A stretch of DNA of 64,000 nt from Clostridia bacterium (GCA_017395065.1 JAFPWH010000071.1:87275-151274), one strand, 5' to 3'; shown: positions 7,907 through 17,813, counted from the first letter of the stretch. Notes: generated by a model from the sequence alone, not told the origin. Program-made: numbers and translations.

Positions 7907-9004
7907 ATGTTAAAATGCGCTGTAGTCGGCATGGGCGGCATAGGCAACACGCACGCCCGCTGCTATAAGGAAGACCCGCTGGCCGAACTCGTGGCGGTGT
8001 GCGATCTCGTAAAGGAAAAGGCAGACGCCGCGGCCGAGAAATTCGGCGTAAAAGCGTTTTACGACGAGGAAGAGATGCTCAAAGCCATGCCCGAGATCGA
8101 CGTCGTTTCGGTAACCACGTCGGGCTACGACAACGGCTCCATGCACTTTGAGCCCGCCATGCTGGCACTCAGCTACGGCAAAAACGTGCTCGTCGAAAAG
8201 CCCATCTGCGCGGACATCAGGGACGCAAGGGAGCTGGTGCGTTACGCCGCCGAAAAGAAGGTCTATCTCGGCTGCGACCTTAACCATTATTTTACAAATG
8301 CAGCCTTCGCGGCCGATCAGCTCATCGCGGACAAAAAAATCGGCGAGCTGGTGTACTGCATCCACAAAGTCGGCTTCAACGGCGCCGAGAGCAAATACGG
8401 CGGCCCGGGCGCGCCCAGATGGCAGACGCCCTACAGCCACCTGAAGGCCTTCTGCGCCCATCCCTTCAGCGTGATGCGCCATTTCTGCGGCGACATCACG
8501 GGCGTGCAGGCGTTTTTGTCCAAACCCGGCGTGCGGGCCACGCAGTGCGACCCGATGCTTTCGATCAACTCCATCCACGTGCGGTTCGCAAACGGCGGCG
8601 TGGGGTATCTGATCAGCCAGCGGGGAGACGCTATGTTCGGCCTCGGCGGCTGGTGGAGCTATGAGCACGCGGGCACCAGAGGCACCTTCTGCATCGAAAA
8701 CTGCGTCGAAAAGCTGCACTACTGGAACATCGACGAGGTCGAGAATCCCTCGATGGCTTCCCCTGTGCCCAAGACGACCGATTTCGGCGTCAAGGATTTC
8801 GGCGCCACCTTCCCGGTCAGGATCCACGCCTATCTCGAGGACGTGAGCAACAAGGTGCCGCGCGAATACCTGCGCGCTTCCGGCAGAGACGCGCTGGCTA
8901 CGCTCGAATACACCTTTGCCGCCATGAAGAGCTACGAACACGGCGGCGCGCTGGTCGTGCCCGAGCTCCTGCCCGCGTTCCACGGCGATATCAGCCGCAT
9001 CTGA
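7907..9004 (+). CDS. Gfo/Idh/MocA family oxidoreductase
   Basis: NAD(P)-dependent sugar or inositol oxidoreductase of 365 residues. The N-terminal Rossmann nucleotide-binding motif is VVGMGGIGNTH (7-17). The conserved EKP motif is in LVEKPICADI, and the C-terminal alpha/beta substrate domain starts near residue 125. It is 18 bases after the Thr-type hydrolase and 1 base before the sulfatase, so the three are co-transcribed and probably work on one substrate. The reaction (oxidation of a sugar hydroxyl, or redox-assisted glycoside cleavage as in GH4/GH109-like enzymes) cannot be assigned from sequence alone. Confidence 0.88.
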   Translation: MLKCAVVGMGGIGNTHARCYKEDPLAELVAVCDLVKEKADAAAEKFGVKAFYDEEEMLKAMPEIDVVSVTTSGYDNGSMHFEPAMLALSYGKNVLVEKPICADIRDARELVRYAAEKKVYLGCDLNHYFTNAAFAADQLIADKKIGELVYCIHKVGFNGAESKYGGPGAPRWQTPYSHLKAFCAHPFSVMRHFCGDITGVQAFLSKPGVRATQCDPMLSINSIHVRFANGGVGYLISQRGDAMFGLGGWWSYEHAGTRGTFCIENCVEKLHYWNIDEVENPSMASPVPKTTDFGVKDFGATFPVRIHAYLEDVSNKVPREYLRASGRDALATLEYTFAAMKSYEHGGALVVPELLPAFHGDISRI

Positions 9005-9005
9005 C

Positions 9006-10379
9006 ATGAACATACTGCTCATCAACGCAGACCAGCTCCGCCACGATTGCGTGGGCTACAGGGGCTTGCGGCCTGTAAAAACACCGAATCTCGACGCACT
9101 TGCGCGCGAAGGCGTCGTATACGAAAACGCCTTCGCGCCGCTGCCCGTTTGCTCTCCTGCGCGGCAGTCGCTTCTGTGCGGCAGGCGGGCGGATTATTTC
9201 GGTGCGCAGTGGAACTACGACTTCATGCCCACGCCCGAGCTCGACCCCGATACCTGCTGGCCCATGGAGCTGAGCAAAGCCGGGCGGCGGCTGGGTTATG
9301 TGGGCCGCTTCCACGTTTCCCCGACGAAAAAGCCCTTCGATTTCGGCTTTACGGATTTTATCAATCTGAAGGACTACAACGCCGAGATCGCAAAGCTTTA
9401 TCCGGACGTTCGCTATACGGGCGGTTGGCTCGGCTGCGAAAGCCCGCTGCCGCTGGAAATGAACCGCACGCACTGGCAGGCGCAAAAGGCCGGAGAGCTT
9501 CTGGAAAGCTATCTTTCACAGGATAAGCCCTGGCTTTTGTGGGTCGATTTTGAGGAACCGCACCTGCCCTGCCGACCCTCCGCGCCGTTTTCCCGGATGT
9601 ACGACCCGAAGGATATAGTGCCTTGGGACGGCTGGGGAGACACGTTTGAAAACAAACCCTACATCCACAAGCAGCAAACGCTCTCCTGGAATACGGATAC
9701 GCTGACCTGGGACGACTTTGCGCCGATGGTGGCAAGGTACTACGGCTGCATTTCGCAAATCGACGACGCGATCGGCCGAATACTGGACGTACTCAACGCT
9801 TCGCCCGCAAAGGACGATACGATGGTCATCTTCACCTCCGACCACGGCGACATGTGCGGCAGCCATTCGATGCTGGACAAACACTACGTGCTCTACGACG
9901 ACATCATCCGTGTTCCGCTGATCGTCAAAAAGCCCGGCGTGCCCCACGCGGTCCTGAAGGGCAACGTGATGAACGTGCTGGACATCGCCGCGACCGTCCG
10001 CAGGGAAACGGGTCTTGCGCCTGACGAACTCGGGCACGGTCGGCCTCTGCCGGAAAACGCCGAAGAGGACGCGAAATGTCCCGCCGAAGTGCTCGTCACC
10101 TCCAACGGCCAGCAGTTCGGTCTTTACACCACCCGCTGCATCCGCACGGACAGGTACAAATACGTCTGGAACCTGACGGATACCGACGAGCTGTACGATC
10201 TTTTGACGGACCCGGGGGAGAAGAACAACCTGATCGGCGTTAAAGCGCATTCGGAAACCGTGAAGTCCCTCAGGCGCAGGCTGTACGAGCTGCTTACCGA
10301 AACGGGCGACCGTTTCGTCAAAAGCGAATGGATTCAGCGCCAGCTGCTCGAGGACAAAAAGCTTACCGGAAGGAATTAA
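9006..10379 (+). CDS. Cys-type sulfatase
   Basis: A 457-residue sulfatase with a canonical maturation motif, CSPARQSLLCGR with C49, the residue converted to formylglycine. The metal-site motifs are INADQLRHD (D9) and FTSDHGDMCGSH (D279, H280). There is no signal peptide, so it should act in the cytoplasm on an imported sulfated sugar or related ester. In an anaerobe, conversion of C49 needs a radical-SAM maturase (anSME); none is encoded in this window, so it must be elsewhere if the enzyme is active. Choline-sulfatase-like or N-sulfoglucosamine-sulfohydrolase-like members share this layout. It sits 1 base after the oxidoreductase and 3 bases before the solute-binding protein. Confidence 0.88.
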   Translation: MNILLINADQLRHDCVGYRGLRPVKTPNLDALAREGVVYENAFAPLPVCSPARQSLLCGRRADYFGAQWNYDFMPTPELDPDTCWPMELSKAGRRLGYVGRFHVSPTKKPFDFGFTDFINLKDYNAEIAKLYPDVRYTGGWLGCESPLPLEMNRTHWQAQKAGELLESYLSQDKPWLLWVDFEEPHLPCRPSAPFSRMYDPKDIVPWDGWGDTFENKPYIHKQQTLSWNTDTLTWDDFAPMVARYYGCISQIDDAIGRILDVLNASPAKDDTMVIFTSDHGDMCGSHSMLDKHYVLYDDIIRVPLIVKKPGVPHAVLKGNVMNVLDIAATVRRETGLAPDELGHGRPLPENAEEDAKCPAEVLVTSNGQQFGLYTTRCIRTDRYKYVWNLTDTDELYDLLTDPGEKNNLIGVKAHSETVKSLRRRLYELLTETGDRFVKSEWIQRQLLEDKKLTGRN

Positions 10380-10382
10380 ACA

Positions 10383-11606
10383 ATGAAAAAAATCGCATCG
10401 GTCATCCTGGCACTCCTGCTCGTTCTGTCTTCCGCCGCCTTTGCCGAAAACGAATCCGTCACGCTGCACTTCGTGCGCATCGGCAACGACGAGGCGGAGC
10501 GCGCCTACTGGCAGTGGGCGATCGAAGAGTTTGAAGCTCTTCACCCGGACATCCACATCGAATACGACGAAAAGGCCATCGGAGAAGCGATGGACACGGC
10601 ACTCAACACCCTCTTTGCATCGGGCGGCGGTACCGACATCATCGGTCACGGCATCCTTTCCGTCGCGCAGCGGGTCGAAGCCGGCCAGTACAGGGCAATC
10701 GACGAGTATTTTGAGTCCTGGGAGGGCAAGGACGACCTCATGGAGGCGGTGCTCGCAAACGGCACCTACGACGGGCACGTGTACGGGCTTGGCTACAGCG
10801 TGACGCCCTACGTGTTCGCCTATCGCAAGGACCTTCTGGAGGAGGCCGGCCTCGACGTTCCGACCACCTGGGAGGAGCTTGCCGACGCCGCGCGGGAGCT
10901 CACGGTAACCGGCGACGACGGCGAAGTGGAATTTGCGGGCTTTTGCTACCCGCAGACCGGCGGCAACCTCGTCGAGCTCGATGTATTCGTGCTGGGCAAC
11001 GGCGGCTATTACATCGAGGACGATCAGCCCGTCTTCGAGGACAACGCCGAGGTAAAGGAAGCGCTCGAATTCCTGCGCGATCTGTTGCCGGACGTGAACC
11101 TTACCTATTCCTCCAGCGAGGTCAATCCCTTCGTGAGCGGTAATGCGGCGATGACGCTGATCAACAACGCTGCGCTGACCACGATGTTCAATAACCCCGA
11201 ATATACAGACAAGATCGGCATCGCGCTGCCCCCGAACAACGGAACGCCCGCTTCCTTCTGCGGCTGCAACATGCTGTTCATCGGAACGACCTGCGCCCAT
11301 CCGGACGAGGCGTTTGAATTCATTTCCTTCGTCCTTTCCCCGGAAAGCACGTTGAAGCGCGCCGAGATGGTAAAGATCCCCGTGACGCTGAACTCCCTGG
11401 TGGAGCAGTACGCCGAAATGGACGCGTGGAACGGGGCGCGCAGCCTCTGCGTATCTTACGGTACCGGCATGCCCAGAGTCACCTGGTCCACCTCCTTCCA
11501 GGCGGTCAGGAACGCGCTCAGCCAGAGCGTGCTCTTCGGCGGCGCCGACGTCGATCAGGCGCTCAGGGACGCGCAGAGCGACATCGAATTCAGGATCGGC
11601 AACTGA
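10383..11606 (+). CDS. ABC sugar importer, extracellular solute-binding protein
   Basis: Family-1 (MalE/UgpB-like) solute-binding protein of 407 residues. The N-terminal signal (KKIASVILALLLVLSSAAFA) ends in AFA before Glu and has no lipobox Cys. It would be released by signal peptidase I rather than lipid-anchored, which is unusual for a monoderm importer. The mature part has the typical two-lobe layout, with FEALHPDIHIEYD near the start and an aromatic-rich middle. It lies 3 bases after the sulfatase and precedes two permease genes. The ligand is presumably a sulfated or otherwise modified sugar handled by the upstream enzymes; that is inference. Confidence 0.9.
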   Translation: MKKIASVILALLLVLSSAAFAENESVTLHFVRIGNDEAERAYWQWAIEEFEALHPDIHIEYDEKAIGEAMDTALNTLFASGGGTDIIGHGILSVAQRVEAGQYRAIDEYFESWEGKDDLMEAVLANGTYDGHVYGLGYSVTPYVFAYRKDLLEEAGLDVPTTWEELADAARELTVTGDDGEVEFAGFCYPQTGGNLVELDVFVLGNGGYYIEDDQPVFEDNAEVKEALEFLRDLLPDVNLTYSSSEVNPFVSGNAAMTLINNAALTTMFNNPEYTDKIGIALPPNNGTPASFCGCNMLFIGTTCAHPDEAFEFISFVLSPESTLKRAEMVKIPVTLNSLVEQYAEMDAWNGARSLCVSYGTGMPRVTWSTSFQAVRNALSQSVLFGGADVDQALRDAQSDIEFRIGN

Positions 11607-11645
11607 CGGCTTAAATCATATGGCGAAAGCGTGAACGGAGCATCA

Positions 11646-12530
11646 ATGAACTCGCTACGAAAGAAAGACTTCAGGGCAGCGATCCTCATGCTTTCGCCGT
11701 TTCTTATCTTCTTTGCGCTGTTTGTGCTCTACCCCCTGCTGGTCAACTTCCGCTACAGCTTCACCAATTACAACCTGAACACCGCCTCCTTCGTGGGGCT
11801 CAAAAACTTTGACAGGCTCTTCAGAGACGATACCTTTCTGAAGGCCTGTCAAAATACGTTTCTTTACGCCTTCGTGAGTGTGGTCAGTCTGAGCTTTCTG
11901 GGCCTTGTGCTGGCCGCGATGCTCAGCGGCGCGCACAGGGGCGTAAAGTGGCTGAGGATGCTTTTCCTTTTTCCCTATGCGACTTCGATGACCGCGATCA
12001 GCATGATCTGGCTCATGATGCTCGACCCCAACCACGGCTTTGTGAACAAGGCGCTGCGCTTTCTGACCCTGCCGACCGAGCAGTGGCTGTTCGATCCTGA
12101 GCTTGCGCTGGGCTGCCTGATCTTCATAAACGTCTGGAAGAACCTGGGCTACTGCATGCTGATCTATTTGTCCGGCATCCACGCGATCCCGGAGGAGCTT
12201 TACGACGCGGCCAAGGTCGACGGCGCGGGACCGGTCGCGCGCTTTTTCAGCGTGACGCTGCCTTCGCTCAGGCCAGTGATCTTCTTCGTCTTCATCACCA
12301 CGATGGTCGACGGCTTCAAAACCTTTGAGCAGGTGCAGGTAATGACGCGCGGAGACCCGATGAACGCGACCACGACGATCGTTCACCAGATCTACCTCTA
12401 CGGCTTCAGCGAATTCCGAATGGGCTACGCGGCGGCGATGGCCGTAGTGCTTCTGCTTACGGTCATGCTGATCACCTTCGTCAATTACCGCATCAACCGC
12501 ACTTCCGAAACGGAGGTGTACGGCGAATGA
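11646..12530 (+). CDS. ABC sugar transporter permease, MalF/UgpA type
   Basis: Integral membrane subunit with six predicted transmembrane helices. The first is ILMLSPFLIFFALFVLYPLL. The EAA loop that contacts the ATPase reads EELYDAAKVDGAGPVARF. ATG at 11646 is preferred because GGAG lies 5 bases upstream; an in-frame GTG at 11631 has no such site. The protein is about 294 residues, normal for the family. The 3' end overlaps the second permease by 4 bases (ATGA). No ATP-binding subunit is encoded in the cluster, so a shared MsmX-type ATPase encoded elsewhere is expected. Confidence 0.92.
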   Translation: MNSLRKKDFRAAILMLSPFLIFFALFVLYPLLVNFRYSFTNYNLNTASFVGLKNFDRLFRDDTFLKACQNTFLYAFVSVVSLSFLGLVLAAMLSGAHRGVKWLRMLFLFPYATSMTAISMIWLMMLDPNHGFVNKALRFLTLPTEQWLFDPELALGCLIFINVWKNLGYCMLIYLSGIHAIPEELYDAAKVDGAGPVARFFSVTLPSLRPVIFFVFITTMVDGFKTFEQVQVMTRGDPMNATTTIVHQIYLYGFSEFRMGYAAAMAVVLLLTVMLITFVNYRINRTSETEVYGE

Positions 12531-13384
12531 AGAAATCGGCAGCCGACCGCCTTTTCGGCATTTTGTCGGGACTGTTTGTAGCGCTGCTGGCGGCAGGGAT
12601 ACTGTTTCCGCTCGTGATGACCCTCTCCGTGTCGCTTCAGACGATGAACGAGATCTACGCCCCGGAGCCGGTCGTGATCCCTCAAAAGCTCAATTTTTCA
12701 AACTACGCCCGCGCGATGAGCTCGGGCGACTGGGCGCTGTACTTCAAAAACAGCTTCCTGATCACGCTGATCACGGTCGCGATCTCGCTCGTCATCAATT
12801 CCATGAGCGGCTACGTGTTTGCGCGCATCCCTTTCCGGGGCAGAAACACGCTGTTTATGCTCATACTGCTTGGAATGATGGTACCCACGCAGGTGACGCT
12901 GATCCCGGTCTTCAGCCTTTTAAGGCGCATAAACCTGCTCGGAAACGGTTCGAGCGGCCTCATCAACACCTATCCGGGTTTGATTCTGCCCTACATCGCG
13001 GGTTCCTTCGGCGTGTTCATGTGCAGGCAGTTCTATGTCTCCTTCCCGAAGGAGCTGGACGACGCGGCGATGATCGACGGCTGCAGCCGCTTTAGGACGT
13101 TTCTTCGCATCTTCGTTCCACTTTCCGGCCCGCTGTTTGCGTCGCTGGGCGTCATCAAGTTTACCGGCACCTGGAACGAATACACCTGGCCGCTGGTGGC
13201 TACCAGCGGCGAAAAGCTCAAAACCGTTCAGCTCGCGCTGACGTCCTTCCGGGACGAAGGCGAGATCTATTGGAATCTGCTCATGGCGGCTACACTCGTG
13301 GTCAGCCTGCCCATCTACGTCGTTTTCTTCTTCGCGCAGAAGCATTTCGTAAAAGGATTGCTGGCCGGCAGCGTAAAATCGTAA
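12527..13384 (+). CDS. ABC sugar transporter permease, MalG/UgpE type
   Basis: Partner permease of 285 residues with six predicted transmembrane helices. Its EAA loop is KELDDAAMIDGCSRFRTF, and the terminal Phe-Ala-Gln-Lys-His region is typical of the family. It forms the heterodimeric channel with the preceding gene and is translationally coupled to it. A terminator-like hairpin follows 44 bases after its stop, which makes it the last gene of the catabolic unit. Confidence 0.92.
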   Translation: MKKSAADRLFGILSGLFVALLAAGILFPLVMTLSVSLQTMNEIYAPEPVVIPQKLNFSNYARAMSSGDWALYFKNSFLITLITVAISLVINSMSGYVFARIPFRGRNTLFMLILLGMMVPTQVTLIPVFSLLRRINLLGNGSSGLINTYPGLILPYIAGSFGVFMCRQFYVSFPKELDDAAMIDGCSRFRTFLRIFVPLSGPLFASLGVIKFTGTWNEYTWPLVATSGEKLKTVQLALTSFRDEGEIYWNLLMAATLVVSLPIYVVFFFAQKHFVKGLLAGSVKS

Positions 13385-13427
13385 AAATCTTTGTAATATT
13401 TTGCTTTCTTGCAGGAAAATGCCCATA

Positions 13428-13458
13428 ACGCGTGGAATTTAACACGCGTAAGTTTTTT
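13428..13458 (+). terminator. Rho-independent terminator of the catabolic operon
   Basis: A 7-bp stem ACGCGTG/CACGCGT (13428-13434 and 13443-13449) with an 8-base AT-rich loop is followed by six T residues at 13453-13458. Confidence 0.68.
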
Positions 13459-13479
13459 GCCGGATAAAAAGGTGGGTTC

Positions 13480-15204
13480 ATGGCAGGCAGAATAGGGCAG
13501 GAATGGTTTGACGAGCTGTTTTCCCGCGTTCGGATCGACGAGGTCATCGGCCAGTACGTGACCTTGATCCCCAAGGGGAAATATCTTTGGGCGTGCTGTC
13601 CGTTCCACAGCGAAAAGACGCCGTCCTTCAAGGTAGACACGGAAGAAGGCCTGTACTACTGCTTCGGCTGCCACAAGGCGGGCAACGCCATCACCTTTTT
13701 GAAGGACTACGAACACCTGGAGACCCGCGAGGCCATGAAGATCCTGGCTGAGCAGGCGCACATGCAGCTTCCGGACAGCCGGGACGCCGACCCCATCAAG
13801 GAGCAGCAGGACGAGATCGAACGGCAGCACATCTACGAAGCAAACGTGTTTGCCGCGCGCTTTTTTCATAATACGATATGGACGCCCGAGGGTGCGCAGG
13901 GGCTCAAATACCTCTATTCGAGGGGCTTCAACGACGGCGACATCAAGCGCTTCGGCCTGGGCTTCGCCCCGGAACACGGCGGCCTGCACGACGCGCTTAC
14001 CGAAGCGGGCTTTGACGACGCTACGATACAGAAGGCCTGGCTCTGCGGCGAAAAAGACGGCCGGAAGTACGACATGTTCCGAAACCGCGTGATCTTTCCC
14101 ATCATCAACCAGCGCGACAAGGTCGTGGGCTTTGGCGGACGGGTGATGGGGAAGGGCGAGCCCAAGTACCTGAACACCTCCGACACGCCCGTGTTTCTGA
14201 AGCGAAACGGCGTATACGGCCTGAACTTCATGAAGGGCGTGCGGCCCAAAAGGCTCGTGCTGGTCGAGGGCTACATGGACACGGTCATGCTGCTCAAATA
14301 CGGCATAAGCGGCGTGGTCGCCACGCTGGGAACAGCCCTGACCGAGGAGCAGATCCGCCTGATGAAGCGCTACGCCCACGAGATCTGGATAAGCTACGAC
14401 GGCGATCCGCCGGGGCAGAAGGCCGCGCTCAGAGCGCTCGACATGCTCGAACCCGCCGGCGTGGACGTAAAGGTCATCGACTATCCTTCCGGCATGGACC
14501 CGGACGAGTACCTGAAGGCCTACGGCGCGGAAAGCTGGGAGGCGCTGCCTAAGCACAAGCCGGCGAAATACCGCCTGCTCAGGGCAGAGGACGGGTTGGA
14601 GCTTTCGACGCAGGAGGGCCTGACCGAATACACCGTAAGGAGCTGCGCGATCCTGAAGCAGGTCAAAAACGCCGTCGAAAGGGAAAACTACCTGCGAGAG
14701 CTCGTAAACAGGACCGGCTATCCCCGGGAGGTGCTCTTAAGGCAGATCGGCGTGAGCAGGCCGGAAACGCCGCGCGCCCCATCTCCGCCAAGGCAGACAT
14801 CGCAGCCGGAGCGCACGGTCAGCGCAAACGAGCGCGCGCAGATGCAATTGATCGCCCTGCTCAGCAAAAAGCTGATCCCGATGGGCCTGGTCAGCAGGGA
14901 GGATTTCGACAACGAGGTCTACGCCGAGGCCTGCGACAACATCAAAGAGGGCATAAAGCCCCAAAGCTATATCGACCAAATGCCCGATGAGCAGCTTAAG
15001 CAGCTCATGGAAGCGCTCAACTTCACACCGCTGCCCGAAACCGGCGAGGAGGCCCTGAAGCTCGCGGACGAACTGCTGGAAACCATCGCCAAAAGCCGCA
15101 TAAACAGCAGGATTTCCGTTCTGGAAAAGCGCTTATTAAGCGCGCAGGAGAACGAAAAGCCCGAAATCTGGCGGGAGATAAGTGAGCTTTCACTCAAGCT
15201 GTGA
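13480..15204 (+). CDS. dnaG: DNA primase
   Basis: Synthesises RNA primers for replication. Of 574 residues, the N-terminal CHC2 zinc-binding domain has C40, H43, C61 and C64. The TOPRIM domain has LVEGYMDTV and the acidic [11 protein letters not shown], where most primases have FDGDxAG. The C-terminal helicase-interaction region is short. It begins 22 bases after the upstream terminator and stops 25 bases before the rpoD start, the classic macromolecular-synthesis arrangement. Confidence 0.96.
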   Translation: MAGRIGQEWFDELFSRVRIDEVIGQYVTLIPKGKYLWACCPFHSEKTPSFKVDTEEGLYYCFGCHKAGNAITFLKDYEHLETREAMKILAEQAHMQLPDSRDADPIKEQQDEIERQHIYEANVFAARFFHNTIWTPEGAQGLKYLYSRGFNDGDIKRFGLGFAPEHGGLHDALTEAGFDDATIQKAWLCGEKDGRKYDMFRNRVIFPIINQRDKVVGFGGRVMGKGEPKYLNTSDTPVFLKRNGVYGLNFMKGVRPKRLVLVEGYMDTVMLLKYGISGVVATLGTALTEEQIRLMKRYAHEIWISYDGDPPGQKAALRALDMLEPAGVDVKVIDYPSGMDPDEYLKAYGAESWEALPKHKPAKYRLLRAEDGLELSTQEGLTEYTVRSCAILKQVKNAVERENYLRELVNRTGYPREVLLRQIGVSRPETPRAPSPPRQTSQPERTVSANERAQMQLIALLSKKLIPMGLVSREDFDNEVYAEACDNIKEGIKPQSYIDQMPDEQLKQLMEALNFTPLPETGEEALKLADELLETIAKSRINSRISVLEKRLLSAQENEKPEIWREISELSLKL

Positions 15205-15229
15205 GCCCTTTGAAAGGAGTGCATCACCA

Positions 15230-16318
15230 TTGAAAACCGAAAATACCGAGCTGATATCCAACAGGATCAGGGAGCTTATCGAATCCGGTAAGGCCAAGGG
15301 CGCGCTCACCCTGAAGGAGATAACCGAGCAGTTTTCCGATTGCGAGATAGAGCCCGAGCAGTTCGACAAGATCCTGGATACGCTCAGCGAACTGAATATC
15401 GAAGTGGTCAAGGACGCCGACCTTGCGGAGCCGGAGCCCGCGGTGCAGAACGCCGAAGAGAAAATCGACCTGAGCGTGCCCGAGGGCGTCACGATCGACG
15501 ACCCGGTGCGCATGTATTTGAAAGAGATCGGAAAAGTGCCGCTCCTGTCCGCCGAGGAGGAAATAGAGCTCGCCAAGCGCATGGAAAACGGCGATCTGGA
15601 AGCCAAGCAAAAGCTGTGCGAGGCGAACTTAAGGCTGGTCGTTTCGATCGCGAAGCGCTACGTCGGAAGGGGCATGCTATTCCTCGACCTGATCCAGGAG
15701 GGAAACCTCGGCCTGATCAAGGCCGTCGACAAGTTCGACTACCGCAAGGGCTACAAGTTTTCGACCTACGCCACCTGGTGGATCCGTCAGGCCATCACTC
15801 GCGCCATCGCCGATCAAGCCAGGACCATTCGCATCCCCGTGCACATGGTCGAGACGATCAACAAGCTCATCCGCGTCTCCCGCCAGCTCCTGCAGGAATA
15901 CGGCAGGGAGCCGCTGCCCGAGGAAATTGCCGAAGCGATGGACATTTCCGTGGACAAGGTGCGCGAGATCATAAAGATCGCGCAGGAGCCGGTCTCGCTC
16001 GAAACGCCCATCGGCGAAGAGGAAGACAGCCACCTCGGCGACTTTTTACCCGACGAGGACGCACCCGCGCCCGCGGAGGCAGCCGCCTTCACGCTGCTCA
16101 AGGAACAGCTGATGGACGTGCTTACGACCCTCACCCCGAGGGAAGAGATGGTTCTGAAGCTTCGCTTCGGCCTCGAGGACGGCAGGCAGCGCACGCTCGA
16201 AGAGGTGGGCAAGGAATTCAAGGTCACAAGGGAGCGCATCCGCCAGATCGAAGCCAAGGCGCTCAGAAAGCTCAAGCACCCCAGCCGCTCCAAAAAGCTC
16301 AAGGACGCGCTCGACTGA
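15230..16318 (+). CDS. rpoD: Primary sigma factor, RpoD/SigA
   Basis: Housekeeping sigma factor. Region 1.2 is [17 protein letters not shown]. Region 2 includes [21 protein letters not shown] and the -10-reading [10 protein letters not shown]. Region 3 follows, and region 4 ends in the helix-turn-helix [14 protein letters not shown]. The reading frame is open upstream to an ATG at 15182 inside dnaG. The chosen start is TTG at 15230, because GGAG at 15216-15219 is well placed and the protein then begins [12 protein letters not shown]. That gives about 362 residues, normal for Firmicutes. It should recognise the TTGACA/TATAAT promoters listed in this window. Confidence 0.95.
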   Translation: MKTENTELISNRIRELIESGKAKGALTLKEITEQFSDCEIEPEQFDKILDTLSELNIEVVKDADLAEPEPAVQNAEEKIDLSVPEGVTIDDPVRMYLKEIGKVPLLSAEEEIELAKRMENGDLEAKQKLCEANLRLVVSIAKRYVGRGMLFLDLIQEGNLGLIKAVDKFDYRKGYKFSTYATWWIRQAITRAIADQARTIRIPVHMVETINKLIRVSRQLLQEYGREPLPEEIAEAMDISVDKVREIIKIAQEPVSLETPIGEEEDSHLGDFLPDEDAPAPAEAAAFTLLKEQLMDVLTTLTPREEMVLKLRFGLEDGRQRTLEEVGKEFKVTRERIRQIEAKALRKLKHPSRSKKLKDALD

Positions 16319-16321
16319 AGC

Positions 16322-16348
16322 TTATGCCGGTCTCAAAAACCGGCATAA
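16322..16348 (+). terminator. Hairpin after rpoD
   Basis: A perfect 10-bp stem TTATGCCGGT/ACCGGCATAA (16322-16331 and 16339-16348) with a 7-base loop. Only CTCTTT follows, so it is more likely an attenuator or processing site than a full terminator. It ends 8 bases before the trmK start. Confidence 0.5.
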
Positions 16349-16355
16349 CTCTTTG

Positions 16356-17018
16356 ATGAAACAAATGGACAAACGCTTAAGCGCCATCCTCGGCTTTGTG
16401 CCGGATTGCCGCGTGGCTGCCGACATCGGCACGGACCACGGGCTGCTGGGCTGTGCGCTGCTCGAGGAAAACCGCTGTGAAAACGTCTGGTTTACCGACA
16501 TATCCGAAAAATCGCTCGAAAAAGCGAAACGGCTGGTCGAAAAAAAGAATCTGGCGCACCGGGCAACCTTTTTCGTGGGCGACGGCGCGCAGGCGCTGCC
16601 GTCGAAGCCGGACGCCGCGATCATCGCGGGCATGGGCGGCAAAACGATCTGCGGCATCCTCGAAAGGGGCTTATGCAAGCTTGGCGAAAGCGCGCTCGTG
16701 CTCGGCGCGAATACCGAACTGGGCGAATTAAGAAACGTTCTTTGCAATAACGGCTTTGCGATAACCGACGAAAAAGCGGTCCGCGATGGAAGACGCTTCT
16801 ACGTCGTCGTCGCGGCCGCGCCCGGAAACATGAAGCTGAAAGACGACGAGCTCCTGACCGGGCCGATCCTTTCAAAAAAGACGGACGAGGAAACAAAGGA
16901 TTATTTTATTTACAGGCGCAGAGGGGTCCTGATAGCGCTCGAAAAAGCGGGCGCGTCGCCGAACGCCGACACCGAAGCGCTCAGAAAGGAACTGGAACTA
17001 TGGGAAAAGCTGATCTGA
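16356..17018 (+). CDS. trmK: tRNA (adenine22-N1)-methyltransferase
   Basis: SAM-dependent Rossmann-fold methyltransferase modifying A22 of tRNAs, normally found downstream of rpoD in Firmicutes. Key motifs are VAADIGTDHGLL (SAM-binding motif I), VWFTDISEKSLEKA and AIIAGMGGKTICGIL. The start is uncertain: ATG at 16356 or ATG at 16368 both lack a strong Shine-Dalgarno, and the rpoD hairpin sits just upstream. About 220 residues. It overlaps the next gene by 19 bases. Confidence 0.9.
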   Translation: MKQMDKRLSAILGFVPDCRVAADIGTDHGLLGCALLEENRCENVWFTDISEKSLEKAKRLVEKKNLAHRATFFVGDGAQALPSKPDAAIIAGMGGKTICGILERGLCKLGESALVLGANTELGELRNVLCNNGFAITDEKAVRDGRRFYVVVAAAPGNMKLKDDELLTGPILSKKTDEETKDYFIYRRRGVLIALEKAGASPNADTEALRKELELWEKLI

Positions 17019-17794
17019 CGAACAGGGACATTTACGGCTTCATCGACGCGCTCGCGCCGTTTGACACCTGCGAGGGCTGGGACAATTCCGGCCTGCTTGC
17101 GGGCACGATGGACCGCGCGGTCCGCGGCGTATACTGCGCGCTGGACATGAGCATGCGCGTGCTCGAAGACGCGCTTGAAAAGGGCGCGAACCTGATCGTG
17201 ACGCACCATCCGATACTGTTCGGCGGCAGGAAGAACCTGCGCGAGGACGACGCCGAAGGGCAGATGCTGTGCAGGATGGTGCGCGAAAACGTGAGCCTGA
17301 TCAGCGCGCACACGAACTTCGACAAGGCGGACGGGGGCGTAAACGACGTGCTCGCTTCCCGCCTCGGCTTAAGAAACGTAAGCAGGATCGAGACCGACGA
17401 GGAGGGCTTTGTAAGGATCGGAGAGACCGATCCCGTGACGCTTAGCGTCTTTACCGAAAAGGTCAAGCGCATCCTGGGCGACGCGGTCAGAGCCTACGGC
17501 GACGGCGGAAAGCTTTTGCGCCGCGTCGCGGTGTGCGGCGGCGCGGGCGGCGAGTTTGCAAAAATGTGCTGCGAAAGCGGCGCGGACGTCTACGTGACCG
17601 GCGAAATGCGCTATCACGACAGCCTCGACCTCGCACAGTGCGGCTTTGCGACGATGCAGGTCGGCCATGACGCCAGCGAAAAGATCGCCGTCGAAGAAAT
17701 GAAAAAGCTGATCGAAACCAAAGTCCGGGACGCCGGCAGCGACGTTCCGGTGTTCCTGAGCGATACGGATATCTTCAGCCTCAGAGCCATTTAG
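17000..17794 (+). CDS. Nif3-like dinuclear metal-centre protein
   Basis: NIF3/YqfO/YbgI family hexameric protein with a two-metal site; the cellular function is still debated. It has 264 residues, the short form without the PII-like insert. Metal-site motifs are TCEGWDNSGLL near the N-terminus, IVTHHPILFGG, ISAHTNFD and the C-terminal MQVGHDASEKIAVEEM. The gene overlaps trmK by 19 bases, and the trmK-nif3 pairing after rpoD is common in Firmicutes. A bidirectional terminator follows. Confidence 0.92.
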   Translation: MGKADLTNRDIYGFIDALAPFDTCEGWDNSGLLAGTMDRAVRGVYCALDMSMRVLEDALEKGANLIVTHHPILFGGRKNLREDDAEGQMLCRMVRENVSLISAHTNFDKADGGVNDVLASRLGLRNVSRIETDEEGFVRIGETDPVTLSVFTEKVKRILGDAVRAYGDGGKLLRRVAVCGGAGGEFAKMCCESGADVYVTGEMRYHDSLDLAQCGFATMQVGHDASEKIAVEEMKKLIETKVRDAGSDVPVFLSDTDIFSLRAI

Positions 17795-17813
17795 CAAATA
17801 TGCGAGCAAATGA

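Noticed and set aside
9516..11300. A 594-codon open frame on the minus strand opposite the sulfatase and solute-binding protein genes.
   Set aside because: It lies antisense across two clear genes and their junction, has no RBS or recognisable domain, and is a by-product of GC-rich codon use.
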